Below are positions 30,058 to 36,756 of a stretch of 64,000 bases of DNA, in pieces. The DNA comes from Enterobacter sp. kpr-6 (GTDB lineage Bacteria; Pseudomonadota; Gammaproteobacteria; Enterobacterales; Enterobacteriaceae): the NCBI RefSeq assembly GCF_900116015.1, contig NZ_FOYH01000002.1, forward strand, positions 1-64,000. The letters are read 5' to 3'. The translations under genes and the position numbers were made by a program. The first letter of the stretch is position 1, and each line of letters opens with the position of its first letter. The notes below the pieces were generated by a model that searched no databases, was not told the DNA's origin, and worked only from the letters and a program-made list of their open reading frames with translations.

Positions 30058-31277
30058 GCTGCATCCTCCTGTGATGAGGCTTTGCTCATGTAATCCTTCA
30101 GGGTGGCGCGAATGCTTCGAATGTTGCCGCGCGCGGTGGGTTCCATGCTTTGAATGACACTCAGGAATACCGGGATCGCCATGGCATACTCGTTCATCGC
30201 CTCCATGCCAGCAGTATTCAGGCGTTCCTGCATATGGTACCTGGCAGGATCAGTCGCCTCGAACTCCTTATCCAGCCATTCGCTTACCGCCATGTGCAGT
30301 TCTTTCTCCATTATCAGAACTTCAGCCACAGCAATATCGCCAGCGCTTACCGTCACAACCGTCGGAGCTGATACATTGTCCGAAGCCCAGACATGGGCAA
30401 ACTTCGATTCTTTGAAGGTGTATTCCACCTTGTCGCCGAACGCAGCGCGAACACAGGCCCATGCCCTGATCCCGCTCTGCGAAAGAATATGTTCCTGTAG
30501 CAGCGGCAAATCATCTTCACAGTTGCTTCCCGGTTCCGGCAGCGGTACTTCTCTGGCCTGTTGCTGCTCAACTGCACTTCCAACAGCCTCATCAGCGGCA
30601 TCAGGAATAACTTCCGGAATATTTTGTTGCGGCATCTGGGGTAACAGGCGCAGCGCTTCACGACGGATCTGCGCGATAAAAGCATTACCACGCGCCTCCA
30701 GATCGGCGCGGTTGATATAGCTCATCGCCGGGCCGCGCCATGTTTTATCGAACACAGCCACTGCACCCGCAAAGAACGCGCCGGTCGGCACCTGTTTTTC
30801 ATCTTTTGGAATAAACCAGGAGGGCAGATCAAAACCAAGGCGACCACGGATAAACGAGATGTGATCCGCATCTTCCGGCCACCACACTTCGCTGGTGGCA
30901 GCCTTAATCAGAAACACGTAACGACCGCCCTTATCACGCATGGCGCTGGCGTGCTGCATGATGTAACGCATACCAGTGATGTATTCGCCGTCGTGCTGTG
31001 ATGCGCGGCTGTATGGAGGGTTGCCGAACGCCGCGCCGTTAAGTCCGGCCAGCTTCAGGGACCAGTCCTGCGTAAGCGCATTGACTTCAGCTGTGTAATA
31101 CGCTTCGCATTTGCTGTTCTCGCCATCGCTAAACAGATCCAGAACGAGCGGGCCGAACATCGCATTAATGCCCCAAAAAATGTTTTCCGGCGTGCGCCAC
31201 TGATCACCCACTTCTTTAAGCTCGTGGGCCGGGCGGCTGCGCAGTTCTGCCAGTGCCAGGCAATATTGGTTTTGCAT
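30054..31277 (-). CDS. Phage DNA N6-adenine methyltransferase with C-terminal extension
   Basis: A 407-residue protein. Residues 25-190 form the phage Dam-type domain: VGDQWRTPENIFWGINAMFG, LDLFSDGENSKCEAYYT, and the catalytic FGNPPYSRA (NPPY). Residues about 200-407 are an extension with an acidic linker and a helical domain (EAMNEYAMAIPVFLSVIQSM) that I do not recognise. N6-adenine methylation may protect phage DNA or time replication. The gene starts at the last base of the PerC-like gene. Confidence 0.85.
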   Translation of the reverse strand: MQNQYCLALAELRSRPAHELKEVGDQWRTPENIFWGINAMFGPLVLDLFSDGENSKCEAYYTAEVNALTQDWSLKLAGLNGAAFGNPPYSRASQHDGEYITGMRYIMQHASAMRDKGGRYVFLIKAATSEVWWPEDADHISFIRGRLGFDLPSWFIPKDEKQVPTGAFFAGAVAVFDKTWRGPAMSYINRADLEARGNAFIAQIRREALRLLPQMPQQNIPEVIPDAADEAVGSAVEQQQAREVPLPEPGSNCEDDLPLLQEHILSQSGIRAWACVRAAFGDKVEYTFKESKFAHVWASDNVSAPTVVTVSAGDIAVAEVLIMEKELHMAVSEWLDKEFEATDPARYHMQERLNTAGMEAMNEYAMAIPVFLSVIQSMEPTARGNIRSIRATLKDYMSKASSQEDAA

Positions 31278-31696
31278 TATTTGTTCCCCACATAGTGACC
31301 GGCAATCTGTCCGCTATCCGGCATACCCCGTGTCATTCCCGATAAACAGCGTGACCAGCGTTTACGGTACCGCTCGCGGTCTGCATTTACGCTCGCTGTG
31401 TCATATGCCTGGAGCCAGACTGTTGCAGCCCGACGCCACTGGCCCTTTTTCTCCAGCTCAACGGCGCGCTTTTCGAGTGCTGCCAGCACGCTGTTACTGC
31501 TCACATCCTGCTGATCGGCAAGATAGCGGAAACCGTCAGCGCTCCCGATCCGCTGAATTTTCCCGGCCTGCCACAGGTTATCGACTGCGCCGAATACGGT
31601 GCTTTTGTTGATGCCGGGCAGTGCCGCAGCGACCTCTGAGGGCAGCACGCCAGGGTTATTGGTAATGTACTCCAGTACCTGTGAAATGTTGTTCAT
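31277..31696 (-). CDS. PerC-family-like transcriptional regulator
   Basis: A 139-residue protein. Residues 1-65 look like a winged helix (VLEYITNNPGVLPSEVAAAL, KSTVFGAVDNLWQAGKIQRI). Residues 75-125 carry the PerC-type pattern KRAVELEKKGQWRRAATVWL followed by a basic stretch (DRERYRKRWSRCL). PerC proteins of prophages can activate host virulence genes. Here it lies in the replication operon. Confidence 0.75.
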   Translation of the reverse strand: MNNISQVLEYITNNPGVLPSEVAAALPGINKSTVFGAVDNLWQAGKIQRIGSADGFRYLADQQDVSSNSVLAALEKRAVELEKKGQWRRAATVWLQAYDTASVNADRERYRKRWSRCLSGMTRGMPDSGQIAGHYVGNK

Positions 31697-32559
31697 CCCC
31701 GGAACCCCTCTGGAATCTGGCTGTAATCAACATCGCTGTAGCTGGCGCGCGCCACCGCACAGGTCACCCACCTCCCGTTTTCCCGTACCGGACGCCCGGC
31801 GATATCCCACTTCGTCGCCGACTGGAGGTACGCAGGGAACTTTGACGGCTGGAACAGGGTTGACGGGCGGAGGTACTCGGCCATCTTCAGGTCTTCCGCC
31901 CACTTCGCCGTGCTGTAGTCCACGACCAGTATCAGCTCTTCACGGGTAAAGCCCTCACCCAGTCGGGCGCGGATATTCTCCATGGAGGATTTGCAGACCT
32001 GGTACCGTGAGCTGGTTTTCTGGTTCAGGTGGGTTAAAACCTGTTTAGCCTGATCAGTGATTAAAACTTCACGGTCGGGTTGCCCCGCAACCGGACAAAG
32101 GGGTTTTGATTTTACTTGTGGATCTGTAGTTGAATTTACTGACGGATCCCCGCCAGATTCTGACGGGTCAAAACCGCCGCCGGTGCTGTTTTCTGATGCC
32201 TCAGATTTTGAGGGGTCAGATTTTGATGCGTCAGATTTTGACGGGTCAGAATCTGACAGGTGAGAGAATGCCACAGCCTGAAGTTTTGCCACATTAAGCT
32301 GATAAACGTTCGACGCGTTGCGGTTACCCTGACGGCGCTGCTTACGCGCGAGCCAGCCGCCCTTTTCAAGCTGGGCCAGCGCTGTACGCACGGTGCTTTC
32401 GCCCGCGCCAATCTGCCGCGCAATGGTACCGATAGACGGCCAGCTGATGCCTTCGTCATTGCTGAAGTCGGCCAGGCGAGCCATGATCGCCACGCTTGAG
32501 AGCTTCATGCCAGATGCGGCGCAGGCGTCCCAGACGTAGCCGGTTAATTTAGTGCTCAT
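31693..32559 (-). CDS. Replication initiator (O-like) with winged helix, carrying iterons
   Basis: A 288-residue protein. Residues 1-85 form a winged helix (SSVAIMARLADFSNDEGISW, IGAGESTVRTALAQLEKGGW). A low-complexity linker (about 100-150) has repeated SDPSKSDASKSDPSKSEA, encoded by 15-bp DNA repeats. Residues 165-260 match the conserved C-terminal domain of phage replisome organisers (LTHLNQKTSSRYQVCKSSME, LRPSTLFQPSKFPAYLQ). As in lambda O, the repeats inside the gene are the likely origin. No helicase-loader gene is clearly seen; the PerC-like gene occupies that slot. Confidence 0.8.
   Translation of the reverse strand: MSTKLTGYVWDACAASGMKLSSVAIMARLADFSNDEGISWPSIGTIARQIGAGESTVRTALAQLEKGGWLARKQRRQGNRNASNVYQLNVAKLQAVAFSHLSDSDPSKSDASKSDPSKSEASENSTGGGFDPSESGGDPSVNSTTDPQVKSKPLCPVAGQPDREVLITDQAKQVLTHLNQKTSSRYQVCKSSMENIRARLGEGFTREELILVVDYSTAKWAEDLKMAEYLRPSTLFQPSKFPAYLQSATKWDIAGRPVRENGRWVTCAVARASYSDVDYSQIPEGFRG
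32153..32260. repeat. Iteron array, candidate replication origin
   Basis: Four tandem 15-bp repeats at 32201, 32216, 32231 and 32246 follow the pattern TCAGATTTTGA(G/T/C)GGG, and a fifth copy, CCAGATTCTGACGGG, lies apart at 32153-32167. They sit inside the initiator gene, in the linker, and in frame (15 is a multiple of 3). The layout is that of lambda ori within gene O. Confidence 0.7.
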
Positions 32560-32731
32560 GGTCGTCCTTTAACTCTGTAAACTTGCGCTGGAACTGATCG
32601 AGTGGGCTGAAGCATTCGCCGAACTCATACCCTTTACGCAGATAGATAACGCGGCGGGTTTCAGGCTCCCAGCGGATAACCTGCACCCGGATGCCGTGGT
32701 GGTCTTTGAACCAGCGGTTAAGTTCGCGCAT
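32549..32731 (-). CDS. DUF4222 family protein
   Basis: A 60-residue protein (MRELNRWFKDHHGIRVQVIR) with the conserved IRWEPETRRVIYLRKGYEFG of DUF4222, a small phage protein of unknown role. GGAGG lies 10 bases before the ATG. Its end overlaps the start of the initiator gene by 11 bases. It is read in another frame over the C-terminal half of the 32569-32898 gene. Confidence 0.78.
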   Translation of the reverse strand: MRELNRWFKDHHGIRVQVIRWEPETRRVIYLRKGYEFGECFSPLDQFQRKFTELKDDHEH

Positions 32732-32898
32732 AAGGCTTTTGCCCTCCGGTAGTAGACACCCACGACGCCAGCCGCGCGGCTGTGGTTACACGGCACCCAG
32801 CGGTTTGATACTCTGCGTTCATACCGAAACAGCGGTAAGCCCGGCACCGGGATCATCCGCAGTTGCGGTAAGCGGTTATTTACCGTTAAACTGTTCAT
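32569..32898 (-). CDS. Small phage early protein, function unknown
   Basis: Start ATG at 32898 overlaps the preceding stop by ATGA. The first 58 residues (MNSLTVNNRLPQLRMIPVPG through VVGVYYRRAKALC) look like a genuine conserved early protein; the last 50, which overlap the DUF4222 gene in another frame, are Ser/Ala-rich and may not be under selection. I recall similar LPxLRMxPVPGLPLFRYE proteins at this site but no function. Confidence 0.55.
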   Translation of the reverse strand: MNSLTVNNRLPQLRMIPVPGLPLFRYERRVSNRWVPCNHSRAAGVVGVYYRRAKALCANLTAGSKTTTASGCRLSAGSLKPAALSICVKGMSSANASAHSISSSASLQS

Positions 32899-33446
32899 GC
32901 GTTAGTTTCTCCACTGTTACGACACGCCACGACGCCCGGAGCTGCACACTCGCGGGCGTTACTCTTTTCTGGCGCACAAAAAACGCGATAAAGCAGCGTT
33001 AAATGCTCCTGCCACTTAGCCATCACCTGATAGCTGTTCTCCTCGATTTGAGCCCGTTCTGCCTGGTCAATAACACCGTCGGCTGTAGCCTGCCGGACGA
33101 AGCGCGAGTGCTCGCTGATCCATTCAAAGGTTTCCATCAGGCGCTGATTGATGTCGGCGTTATCCACGTCTTCGATATCCACCAGCGGAACGTTAACGCT
33201 GTTAGACTGGCGCGACACCGCGTCGGCAATATGCTTTGTGCCGCTGGCTTGCTGGAGAACCATTGCCCATCCCATCGGGAAAATCTGATCGCCCCCAGTG
33301 CGCAGGCGGTTAAATAGCGCGTCTTCAGTAACGCCCAGCCATTCAGCTGCCTCGGTGTAGCCACCCGGCAAACTGGAAATAGTCTTTTTGATAGCTGCCA
33401 CCAGCCACGCGGGCTGCTTTTCTACCTGCCAGTGTTTATGGTCCAC
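32895..33446 (-). CDS. YmfL-like regulatory protein
   Basis: Start taken as GTG at 33446 with AAGAGG six bases upstream; 183 residues (MDHKHWQVEKQPAWLVAAIK). The core PGGYTEAAEWLGVTEDALFN is a helix-turn-helix, followed by GDQIFPMGWAMVLQQASGT, as in YmfL of prophage e14. It occupies the CII position after cro, so it may control early lysis-lysogeny choice. A longer open frame to 33518 has no ribosome site. Confidence 0.8.
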   Translation of the reverse strand: MDHKHWQVEKQPAWLVAAIKKTISSLPGGYTEAAEWLGVTEDALFNRLRTGGDQIFPMGWAMVLQQASGTKHIADAVSRQSNSVNVPLVDIEDVDNADINQRLMETFEWISEHSRFVRQATADGVIDQAERAQIEENSYQVMAKWQEHLTLLYRVFCAPEKSNARECAAPGVVACRNSGETNA

Positions 33447-33474
33447 GGTTAACCTCTTGTTTCTGTGGTTACGT

Positions 33475-33672
33475 TCAAGCTGCCGTTTCGTTAGGCTTTG
33501 CGTAGAGAGAGGGATCAACCTTCAATGCGCTTTTCGTGATGGTCTGAATTTCAAATGCCCTGCCTTTGGGAATAACACTTCCCCATCCGGAAACTGATGC
33601 GTGTGATATACCAAGCACCTTGGCTAAATTACTCACGCCGCCAAAGTAGGAAAGCACTTCATCTTTGTTCAT
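33475..33672 (-). CDS. Cro-like / DicC-like repressor
   Basis: A 65-residue protein (MNKDEVLSYFGGVSNLAKVL) with a helix-turn-helix at about 15-35 (NLAKVLGISHASVSGWGSVI). It is divergent from the CI-type gene and is the first gene of the leftward early operon, as cro in lambda. It is expected to bind the same operators as the repressor. Confidence 0.88.
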   Translation of the reverse strand: MNKDEVLSYFGGVSNLAKVLGISHASVSGWGSVIPKGRAFEIQTITKSALKVDPSLYAKPNETAA

Positions 33673-33706
33673 TTGACTGCCTCATGTAGTTAATAGGAAC
33701 ACTGCG

Positions 33707-33736
33707 ATAGTAGGATATCTTACATGTGGAGGTCAA
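33707..33736 (-). promoter_or_regulatory. Early leftward promoter for the cro operon
   Basis: On the minus strand TTGACC (33736-33731), 18 bases, TACTAT (33712-33707). The operator at 33710-33723 lies between the hexamers, so bound repressor blocks polymerase. The counterpart promoter at 34506-34535 has the same design. Confidence 0.65.
33710..33723. promoter_or_regulatory. Repressor operator 1 (GTAGG-N4-CTTAC)
   Basis: GTAGGATATCTTAC, one of four sites sharing the dyad GTARG-N4-CYTAC. It lies in the spacer of the cro promoter. Confidence 0.65.
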
Positions 33737-33757
33737 GGACTCCTACCTCAATAAATG

Positions 33758-33771
33758 GTAGGATTGCCTAC
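33758..33771. promoter_or_regulatory. Repressor operator 2 (GTAGG-N4-CCTAC)
   Basis: GTAGGATTGCCTAC ends directly before the repressor ATG at 33772, a perfect 5-bp dyad. Binding here would probably shut off the repressor gene itself at high level. Confidence 0.65.
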
Positions 33772-34428
33772 ATGAATATGAATGATCGCATCCGCGCACG
33801 GCGCAAAGAGCTGAAGCTCACACAGGCCGTATTAGGGAAGCTCGTTGGTGTAAACCGTGTAACTGTCACGGGGTGGGAATCTGGTGATTATGCTCCTGGA
33901 GGTTCGAATCTTCAGGCGCTTTCTGCTGCCTTAAAATGCAACCCTCAGTGGCTGATTGATGGCACTGGTGATCCTGACAGCGATATCCCGACCATGCGCC
34001 CTACTGATAAGTTTGGCGTTAAGCAAATACCTGTACTGTCATGGGTTCAGGCCGGGGAATGGACCGAGTCTGGAGCGCCTTTAACTCGGGATGACGTCAA
34101 AGAGTGGATTTACACCACAGCGAGCCTATCTGATGAGGGCTTTGCTCTCCGGGTTCGCGGCGACTCAATGACAAATCCTAATGGAGCGCCCAGCATACCT
34201 GAAGGCTCACTGGTTATTGTTGACCCTGATTATGGCGGACCCTATGAAGTCAATGGGCGCATCGTTGTAGCTCAAATCGATGGTTCAACAGAAGCCACTT
34301 TGAAAAAATTCGTTATTGATGGGCCTGTTAGATATCTTGTCCCACTTAACCCTCACTATAGGGTGCTAGAAGTTAACGGTAACTGCCGCCTTGTTGGGGT
34401 TGTTAAGCAAGTAGTTACAGACCTCTGA
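33772..34428 (+). CDS. CI-type prophage repressor, LexA-like self-cleaving
   Basis: 218 residues from the ATG at 33772. Residues 5-60 form an HTH (RARRKELKLTQAVLGKLVGV, then TVTGWESGDY). The C-terminal S24 peptidase has Ser132 in VRGDSMTNP and Lys178 or 179 in EATLKKF; the cleavage bond is likely Ala94-Gly95 in WVQAGEW. DNA damage and RecA should trigger self-cleavage and induction. Short leader from the operator at 33758 to the start. It is followed by a terminator at 34451-34472. Confidence 0.92.
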   Translation: MNMNDRIRARRKELKLTQAVLGKLVGVNRVTVTGWESGDYAPGGSNLQALSAALKCNPQWLIDGTGDPDSDIPTMRPTDKFGVKQIPVLSWVQAGEWTESGAPLTRDDVKEWIYTTASLSDEGFALRVRGDSMTNPNGAPSIPEGSLVIVDPDYGGPYEVNGRIVVAQIDGSTEATLKKFVIDGPVRYLVPLNPHYRVLEVNGNCRLVGVVKQVVTDL

Positions 34429-34450
34429 TCCCGCCCTCCACATAATTGAA

Positions 34451-34472
34451 GCCGCGACATGCGGCTTTTTTT
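34451..34472 (+). terminator. Terminator of the repressor gene
   Basis: GCCGC-GACAT-GCGGC (34451-34465) followed by seven T, 23 bases after the repressor stop. Confidence 0.85.
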
Positions 34473-34483
34473 ACACCCTGCAT

Positions 34484-34497
34484 GTAAGTTTTCCTAC
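34484..34497. promoter_or_regulatory. Repressor operator 3 (GTAAG-N4-CCTAC)
   Basis: GTAAGTTTTCCTAC matches the operators near cro in inverted orientation and lies just upstream of the rightward early promoter. Confidence 0.6.
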
Positions 34498-34505
34498 TTT
34501 TGATA

Positions 34506-34535
34506 TTGACAGTTAAAGGTAAGTTATCCTACATT
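34506..34535 (+). promoter_or_regulatory. Early rightward promoter with operator 4
   Basis: TTGACA (34506-34511), 18 bases, TACATT (34530-34535). Operator GTAAGTTATCCTAC (34519-34532) lies in the spacer and covers part of the -10. It drives the arm towards the integrase, so it is the pL equivalent under repressor control. Confidence 0.7.
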
Positions 34536-34619
34536 AATCCTACCAACAGCGAACAGGCAGGACGCCCACGAAGTAGCCGCCGGTGGCGTATGAATGACCG
34601 GATGATTCGCAGGCAATAA

Positions 34620-34660
34620 AAAGCGCCCTACAGGACGCTTTGCTCTTTAAAAATCTGGAT
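34620..34660 (+). promoter_or_regulatory. Hairpin plus boxA-like sequence in the early leader
   Basis: AAAGCG-CCCTACAGGA-CGCTTT (34620-34641) forms a hairpin with no T run, followed by TGCTCTTTAA (34641-34650), the same core as the rRNA-operon boxA. This suggests Nus-factor-dependent antitermination of the early rightward transcript. No boxB or N-like gene was found. Confidence 0.4.
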
Positions 34661-34664
34661 GTCC

Positions 34665-35168
34665 CTAACAGGAATAAACCATGTCTATCGGTTTGTAACC
34701 AGACCTGTTCATTGAGTAAAGGGAGCTACAGCAATGGCATCGCGATTGAAAATACCATTTCTCAGTATGGGAGTTATAAGAAGCTTCACCTGTTGGTTGC
34801 AATATAGATATTTGACGTTTGGAAAAACATTGTGGGCAAAGATGCACTTCAACTTCTGTCTCTCCCACGATTTCCTTTTTTGTATACACAAACGAACCAA
34901 AATCAAGTTGGTTAAGAACATAACCTTCAGTCTGGGCTTTAAAGTCTTCAAACTCTGCAATTTTTGCTTTGAGAAGCATTACCTCTTCGTCGCGCGAACG
35001 AACAGCATCGCCAAGAGTAAAGCAGTCGGACTGAAGGGTGATTAATTTGCTTTGAAGTTCAAAGGTTGCTGCTTTTATCTCTGCATCAGTCTTTGCAGAG
35101 CTAATTACTTTCACAAGCCCAGCGGTTTCTTTAAGTGCGGCCATTGCCGCTGATAATTCAGCGATCAC
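34665..35168 (-). CDS. Coiled-coil protein with C-terminal zinc ribbon, early-region moron
   Basis: Start taken as GTG at 35168 (AGAG eight bases upstream); 167 residues. Residues 1-75 are an uninterrupted helical coiled coil (AALKETAGLVKVISSAKTDA, VMLLKAKIAEFEDFKAQTEG). The C-terminus has two Cys pairs, LCPQCF and SRCHCCSS, with aromatic residues between, a zinc ribbon. It reads against the early rightward transcript and is AT-rich, so it is probably expressed in the lysogen. Proteins of this build occur in prophages without assigned function. Confidence 0.65.
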   Translation of the reverse strand: MIAELSAAMAALKETAGLVKVISSAKTDAEIKAATFELQSKLITLQSDCFTLGDAVRSRDEEVMLLKAKIAEFEDFKAQTEGYVLNQLDFGSFVYTKKEIVGETEVEVHLCPQCFSKRQISILQPTGEASYNSHTEKWYFQSRCHCCSSLYSMNRSGYKPIDMVYSC

Positions 35169-35303
35169 TTTGAATACTCTTTTTGTTGTTGGGGAAATCC
35201 AGATTAACCGAATCCTTGTTGTTGGGGAATAGCAGGGTCCACCGAGCCTGAAGTGGTGAAAAGACAGGCCCACAACTGAATAAAGCAAGCTGTGTAGTTT
35301 TTG

Positions 35304-35344
35304 GCGGCGTCGGAACTGAACCCGTGAGGACGCCGCACTTTTTT
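35304..35344 (+). terminator. Terminator upstream of the C4-like RNA
   Basis: GCGGCGTC (35304-35311) pairs perfectly with GACGCCGC (35329-35336), followed by ACTTTTTT. It would stop the early rightward transcript before the structured RNA and the downstream genes. Confidence 0.8.
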
Positions 35345-35578
35345 ACGCAACACACAAGAGCATCACCGGGTGACGGGCTCATAACCCAATCCATCCGGGC
35401 GGTATCCCCCAGCCGCAGGTGCTCTTCTGTGTTGTGTGGAGAAACTAACCAGGCGGTTGCAGCCGCCCGCTTCATTAAGTGCCCTGCCCGGGTACTTATT
35501 AAAGCGAAGCCATTTTTTATTATCGCCATCTGGCGAGGGATTCGTGCAACCAAAATTCATGCGCGGTGCAGCGCGTAA
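35324..35578 (+). CDS. Ash-family-like open frame overlapping the C4-like RNA
   Basis: An 84-codon frame from a GTG. It contains RAVSPSRRCSSVLCGETNQA and ends KPFFIIAIWRGIRATKIHAR, which I recall from proteins annotated as Ash family in P4-like and lambdoid prophages. No ribosome site precedes the GTG, and most of the frame coincides with the structured RNA at 35348-35434, so part of its conservation may come from the RNA. The hydrophobic C-terminal part could be an independent small product. Low certainty. Confidence 0.35.
   Translation: MRTPHFFTQHTRASPGDGLITQSIRAVSPSRRCSSVLCGETNQAVAAARFIKCPARVLIKAKPFFIIAIWRGIRATKIHARCSA
35348..35434 (+). ncRNA. C4-type phage antisense RNA (putative)
   Basis: A long basal stem pairs CAACACA-C-AAGAGCA (35348-35362) with TGCTCTT-C-TGTGTTG (35420-35434), 14 pairs around one C-C mismatch. 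Inside are a GGG-CTCATAA-CCC hairpin and a GCGG...CCGC hairpin. CGGGCGG (35396-35402) is complementary to CCGCCCG at 35464-35470, and the CCGGG/GGGC segments near 35365-35378 to GCCC...CCCGG near 35483-35494. Two hairpins with loops complementary to sites just downstream are the layout of the P1/P7 C4 RNA, which blocks a downstream gene. Presumed targets are the frames leading into 35598-36128. Confidence 0.55.
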
Positions 35579-35597
35579 TAACGGAGAACTATCAACC

Positions 35598-36128
35598 ATG
35601 AGTTTTATTCAGACAGCATCCGGTCAGCATTTCGATTACCTCAACGCCTCCACTGAGGACGTGGTGATCGAAGATATCGCAACCGCCCTTTCCAATCAGT
35701 GCCGCTTTGCCGGTCACCTGCCGGAGTTCTACAGCGTGGCGCAGCACTCTGTTCTGTGCAGCCAGATTGTTCCGGCGGAGTTCGCCTTTGAAGCACTGAT
35801 GCATGACGCCGCAGAAGCGTATTGCCTGGACATTCCCGCGCCGCTGAAAGCGCTGCTGCCGGATTATCGCCGCATCGAAACACAGGTCGATGACCTGATC
35901 CGCTGTAAGTTCGGCCTGCCACTTCACCAGTCTCCCGCCGTGAAATATGCCGATCTGGTCATGTTGGCAACCGAGCGTCGTGATCTGGAAATCGATGACG
36001 GCACACGCTGGCCGATTCTCGAAGGCATACCGGCATCCGATCTCATCCAGATCATTCCACTCCGCCCCGGCCAGGCCTACGGCCTGTTTATGAAACGCTT
36101 CAACGAACTGCTGGAGATACGCCAATGA
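35598..36128 (+). CDS. YfdR-like HD-domain phosphohydrolase
   Basis: 176 residues from the ATG at 35598, preceded by ACGGAGAAC. Motifs of the HD fold: FYSVAQHSVLCSQ (first His), ALMHDAAEAYCLDIPAPLKA (HD pair) and VKYADLVMLATERRDLE (last Asp). YfdR-type enzymes are 5'-nucleotidases acting on deoxynucleotides and belong to many lambdoid early regions, where they may adjust nucleotide pools or affect replication start. The gene lies below the C4-like RNA and overlaps the next gene by 4 bases. Confidence 0.88.
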   Translation: MSFIQTASGQHFDYLNASTEDVVIEDIATALSNQCRFAGHLPEFYSVAQHSVLCSQIVPAEFAFEALMHDAAEAYCLDIPAPLKALLPDYRRIETQVDDLIRCKFGLPLHQSPAVKYADLVMLATERRDLEIDDGTRWPILEGIPASDLIQIIPLRPGQAYGLFMKRFNELLEIRQ

Positions 36129-36466
36129 AAGAGCAACTGGCTAACATGACCATCATTGAGTTGGTCAGAACGGCACACAGCTATGCCGCCAGCATTCAAA
36201 CGATTGAAACCTACTCAGCGATCGTCACTGAATTGGGCTCTCGTCTTGAAGCGCTTAACCTTGCGCACATCGCAGCAATGAACAATCTGCGCAGCGTCGC
36301 CATGCTCTCCGCAGCACCTGTAAACCCGGAGCTTACAACTCATCTGGTGGGTGAAGTGGTGGCCTGGCACCACCCAAACCACGAACGGAACGTCGATTTC
36401 CGCTGGCTGGACTTTAATGTTGAGCCGGGAACAAAACTGTATGCGATAAAGCAAGAGCGCAACTGA
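36125..36466 (+). CDS. Small phage early protein, function unknown
   Basis: A 113-residue protein (MKEQLANMTIIELVRTAHSY), coupled to the HD-hydrolase gene by ATGA. The N-terminal 60 residues are helical; the C-terminus is beta-rich (VDFRWLDFNVEPGTKLYAIK). No known family is recognised, though similar genes follow yfdR-like genes in other prophages. Confidence 0.65.
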   Translation: MKEQLANMTIIELVRTAHSYAASIQTIETYSAIVTELGSRLEALNLAHIAAMNNLRSVAMLSAAPVNPELTTHLVGEVVAWHHPNHERNVDFRWLDFNVEPGTKLYAIKQERN

Positions 36467-36528
36467 TGTCCACCACCAGCAGTATTGATTAACGCCCGGG
36501 TGCAGCCGGGCTAAGTGGAGAGTGACCT

Positions 36529-36756
36529 ATGAGCGTGCATAACCAACGTTTTCTAACTCCGGATGATCTGTATCAGCTGACCGGATATCGCCGCCCCTCC
36601 TTGCAGTGTAAAGCACTTAAAGATAGCGGCGTGTTCTTCGTTCCTCGGAAAGACGGAAGGCCTGGCACAACCTGGGCGCATGTCGATAATCCACTTGGAA
36701 TGAAGCCAGTATTGGCAAATCCAGAGGAAGAAGAGCCAAACTTTAAGGATATGTAA
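36529..36756 (+). CDS. DUF4224 protein, probable excisionase-type factor
   Basis: A 75-residue protein (MSVHNQRFLTPDDLYQLTGY). LTPDDLYQLTGYRRPSLQCK and RKDGRPGTTWAHVDNPL match DUF4224, whose genes lie just before integrase genes. AGTGGAGAGTGACCT lies before the ATG. Its stop overlaps the integrase start. By position it may help direct excision, but this has not been shown for the family as far as I know. Confidence 0.8.
   Translation: MSVHNQRFLTPDDLYQLTGYRRPSLQCKALKDSGVFFVPRKDGRPGTTWAHVDNPLGMKPVLANPEEEEPNFKDM

Noticed and set aside
35358-35424. A true tRNA gene with CAT anticodon
   Set aside because: It has a 7-bp acceptor-like stem and CTCATAA loop, but no proper D or T arm and no CCA. It is better explained as part of the C4-type RNA.
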